Assembly (NCBI GenBank): GCA_035506295.1
Contig: DATJPR010000106.1
Location: 1 to 14,368 of the forward strand
Direction of reading: 5' to 3'
DNA from: DATJPR01 sp035506295
GTDB taxonomy: Bacteria > Bacteroidota > Ignavibacteria > UBA10030 > UBA6906
Length of the DNA: 14,368 bases
Every line of letters begins with the position of its first letter. The first letter of the stretch is position 1. The notes under the pieces were generated by a model. The model did not search any database, was not told the DNA's origin, and saw nothing but the letters and a program-made list of their open reading frames with translations. The translations under genes and the position numbers were made by a program. Shown here one piece after another: positions 12,556-14,368 of this stretch.

Positions 12556-13734
12556 TTACAATTGCAGCATTCCCCTCAGCTCTTCGATCCTCACTGTCTT
12601 TTCAATGCGGACCTCGCGCGATTCGATCGATCGGGCGTTCGCGTCGATTTCCGACAGGGCGCCGAAGTCGCGAAGATCTCCGATCTCTTTGATGGCATAG
12701 CGTGACTGCGGCCCGCCGAATTCGCTCGTTCGCTCTCCTTCCGGTACGGCAAGAAGTCCGATATCCACCTTTCCCGTCCATTCCGCTGAATCACGAATGG
12801 TCACACCCCGCACAATAATGTCGAACGCCCTGCGTCCATTGGGAACGAGCGACCGATACGCGTCCAGTTCGATCTGTTGATACGACCCGTCGCCAATGAA
12901 CTCGAGGCAGGTGAGGAGGGCGACGAAGTTGAGTTTGCGGACAAACTTCTTTTCCGGATCGTTCGGCCAATGACCTGATTCGATGAGCAACGTGCTTGTT
13001 CCCCAACTTTGCATCCCATCGCCGAACGCGCGCGGCTCGTATGAGTCATCGTACGTCGCAAGATGACCCTCGGCAAACGGCGAGAGTGCATGAGCAATCA
13101 GGGCGCCGACTCGCATAGCTTTGATCCGCCCCATGGGTGTCGTCCGTGCATCATCGAGCGCGGGAGCAAGCAACGACATCGCGGCGATGTGCGGCGAACT
13201 TCCCACGGAGCTCAACCCCTGGTCATGGAGATTGAACCCGAACTCCGGCAGGAATGTTTTTTGAGCGTCGCGGAGGATCCGCGCTTCCGGCGTTACGAGA
13301 GCACGCGCATCACGGTTCATATCGACATCGGCAGCCGTGAAGCGGCGGAATCGTTCTGCGCCATCCGGATTCAACATGGGAATGATGTGCACCGTCAGGG
13401 ATCGATCGATCATCTGAACCCAATCTTCACCAACCGACGCGAGGAGGTACTCCAGCATGTCGATGATCGCCAGCGTTGCTGTCGGCTCATCGCCGTGCAT
13501 CTGCGACCAGAGGAGGACCGATGTCGGACCGTGACCGAAGGATACGTTGAGGATGGAGCGTCCTTCCAGCGAACGCCCTGCCTCCTGGGCGGACAAAAAG
13601 CCCTTGCTGGAGCCGGCGAGCTTGAGGATCTCGGGGACAATCACGCCGTGTCGACAATTCGACGGCGAGAGGTCGTTGCGGCGATGATGGTCGTAGACTT
13701 CGAAGAGGTGAGAGGCGACATCGCGAGGCGTCAT
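12556..13734 (-). CDS. M14-family zinc carboxypeptidase-like protein
   Basis: This is a 392-residue protein from the ATG at 13734; a GTG at 13740 would add two residues, and neither has a clear ribosome site. The M14 fold is supported by the zinc motif H80-G-D-E83 (QMHGDEPTAT), then NPDGAERFRR and the substrate-carboxylate pair N140-R141 (DMNRDAR), the third zinc ligand H170 (NLHDQG), and the likely catalytic E252 in LLIESGHW. The HGDEPT form is like the peptidoglycan/amidase and AGBL branches rather than pancreatic carboxypeptidases. There is no signal peptide, so it should be cytoplasmic. The last 100 residues, after the catalytic domain, appear beta-rich and are not recognised. The substrate is unknown. 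It follows the DUF4175-like gene by 29 bp. Confidence 0.88.
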   Translation of the reverse strand: MTPRDVASHLFEVYDHHRRNDLSPSNCRHGVIVPEILKLAGSSKGFLSAQEAGRSLEGRSILNVSFGHGPTSVLLWSQMHGDEPTATLAIIDMLEYLLASVGEDWVQMIDRSLTVHIIPMLNPDGAERFRRFTAADVDMNRDARALVTPEARILRDAQKTFLPEFGFNLHDQGLSSVGSSPHIAAMSLLAPALDDARTTPMGRIKAMRVGALIAHALSPFAEGHLATYDDSYEPRAFGDGMQSWGTSTLLIESGHWPNDPEKKFVRKLNFVALLTCLEFIGDGSYQQIELDAYRSLVPNGRRAFDIIVRGVTIRDSAEWTGKVDIGLLAVPEGERTSEFGGPQSRYAIKEIGDLRDFGALSEIDANARSIESREVRIEKTVRIEELRGMLQL

Positions 13735-13763
13735 AGGCACAACAACAATGGGATGTGAACGTT

Positions 13764-14368
13764 CTATTGAGGCTGGGTTTCGAGAGCTTCGAAATATTTC
13801 CTGATCATCTCCTCGTAGTCCCGCGAGTATCCCTGCTCCAGCGCTTTCAGGAGATCGCGCCGGAGTTTGTCCTTTCCCTCCTGCGTGGTAAGATCGAGTG
13901 TGCCGGGACTCTTCTTCGAAATGTCGTTCCCGGTCTGGGCCCGGCGTGTCTTTTCAAAATCGCGCTCCTGGGTGGACCGTTGCGCATCAAGGAGTCGGGA
14001 GAGAATTCTGTCCTGCTTTCGCAACGTCTCCGGATTCACATTCCCCTGGGCAAGATTTGTCTGGACCTCGCGCATCTCGTTCGCAATGCCTGTCAGATCG
14101 CCCAGCATCTTGTGCAGCTCCCCTGCCGAGGCGGCCTCCCGTTGCAGTTCTTCCAGAGACTTTCGCACCATTCCCTGTTCGCCGGCCAACCGCGCCAACG
14201 CAGCGGCTTGTTCCTGCGTCATTCCACCGGCTTGCTGGGTCCCCTGGTTGATTCCCTGCTGCATCCCGGACAGCTGCTTCAACCGTTGCATGAACCCTGC
14301 CATTCCCATCCCTTCTCCGCCCCCTTGTTCAAGCGCTTCCATCGCCCCCTGCATCAGCTGTGCGCCCT
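13764..14368 (-). CDS. C-terminal part of a DUF4175-like coiled-coil protein (partial)
   Basis: The frame stays open to the right edge, so the start lies outside the window; at least 201 residues are present, ending in a TAG at 13764-13766. The first part is rich in Gly, Met and Gln, with repeated helical heptad-like stretches. The C-terminus carries the pattern LRKQDRILSRLLDAQRSTQERDFEKTRR and then RRDLLKALEQGYSRDYEEMIRKYFEAL. That pattern is familiar as the end of large DUF4175-type proteins of Bacteroidota and Ignavibacteria, which usually have N-terminal membrane helices and a long alpha-helical body. Function is unknown. It is probably co-transcribed with the carboxypeptidase gene downstream. 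Confidence 0.75.
   Translation of the reverse strand, partial: GAQLMQGAMEALEQGGGEGMGMAGFMQRLKQLSGMQQGINQGTQQAGGMTQEQAAALARLAGEQGMVRKSLEELQREAASAGELHKMLGDLTGIANEMREVQTNLAQGNVNPETLRKQDRILSRLLDAQRSTQERDFEKTRRAQTGNDISKKSPGTLDLTTQEGKDKLRRDLLKALEQGYSRDYEEMIRKYFEALETQPQ

Overview
The window looks like chromosomal core DNA from a moderately high-GC Gram-negative bacterium of the FCB group, most likely Ignavibacteria/Bacteroidota-related. The lineage call is inference. It rests on an LptE-like lipoprotein next to a sigma-54 activator and miaB, a BFN nuclease fused to a UVR motif, a DUF4175-like C-terminus, and two kinds of intergenic repeat familiar from such genomes. No phage, insertion sequence with a transposase, CRISPR array, rRNA or tRNA was recognised.

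Layout. (1) 1-99 holds the 3' end of a plus-strand gene with an outer-membrane beta-strand-like C-terminus, followed by short tandem repeats up to 164. (2) A minus-strand run from 4496 down to 164 reads etfB, etfA, BFN/UVR nuclease, an unrecognised 354-aa protein, and a zinc-finger anti-sigma-like protein. (3) rpsT (S20) diverges from etfB; both have sigma-70-type promoters in the shared spacer, and rpsT ends at a strong bidirectional hairpin terminator. (4) A minus-strand cell-envelope run from 11044 down to 4981 reads miaB, TPR/SPOR protein, sigma-54 activator, lptE-like, CesA-like family 2 glycosyltransferase and TPR protein. The first four genes are packed with ATGA overlaps or a 2-bp gap. 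(5) pta (phosphate acetyltransferase) is on the plus strand and diverges from miaB. (6) A convergent spacer carries a 14-bp tandem repeat and a 102-bp palindromic MITE/REP-like element. (7) At the right edge, an M14-type zinc carboxypeptidase follows the C-terminus of a DUF4175-like protein that runs off the window, both on the minus strand.

How the parts fit. EtfAB shuttles electrons from flavin dehydrogenases, and Pta makes or uses acetyl phosphate, so both belong to central energy metabolism. The miaB-to-TPR run mixes tRNA modification with envelope assembly (SPOR protein, LptE-like, polysaccharide synthase) and carries its own sigma-54 activator.

The most interesting observation is an exact match to the sigma-54 -24/-12 consensus on the minus strand at 5711-5696. 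It lies over the last codons of the glycosyltransferase gene and is correctly placed to start a short leader for the downstream TPR gene. The cluster that encodes the activator therefore also appears to hold a target promoter. Second is the unrecognised protein/zinc-finger pair at 164-2073, which could be a divergent sigma/anti-sigma-like module.
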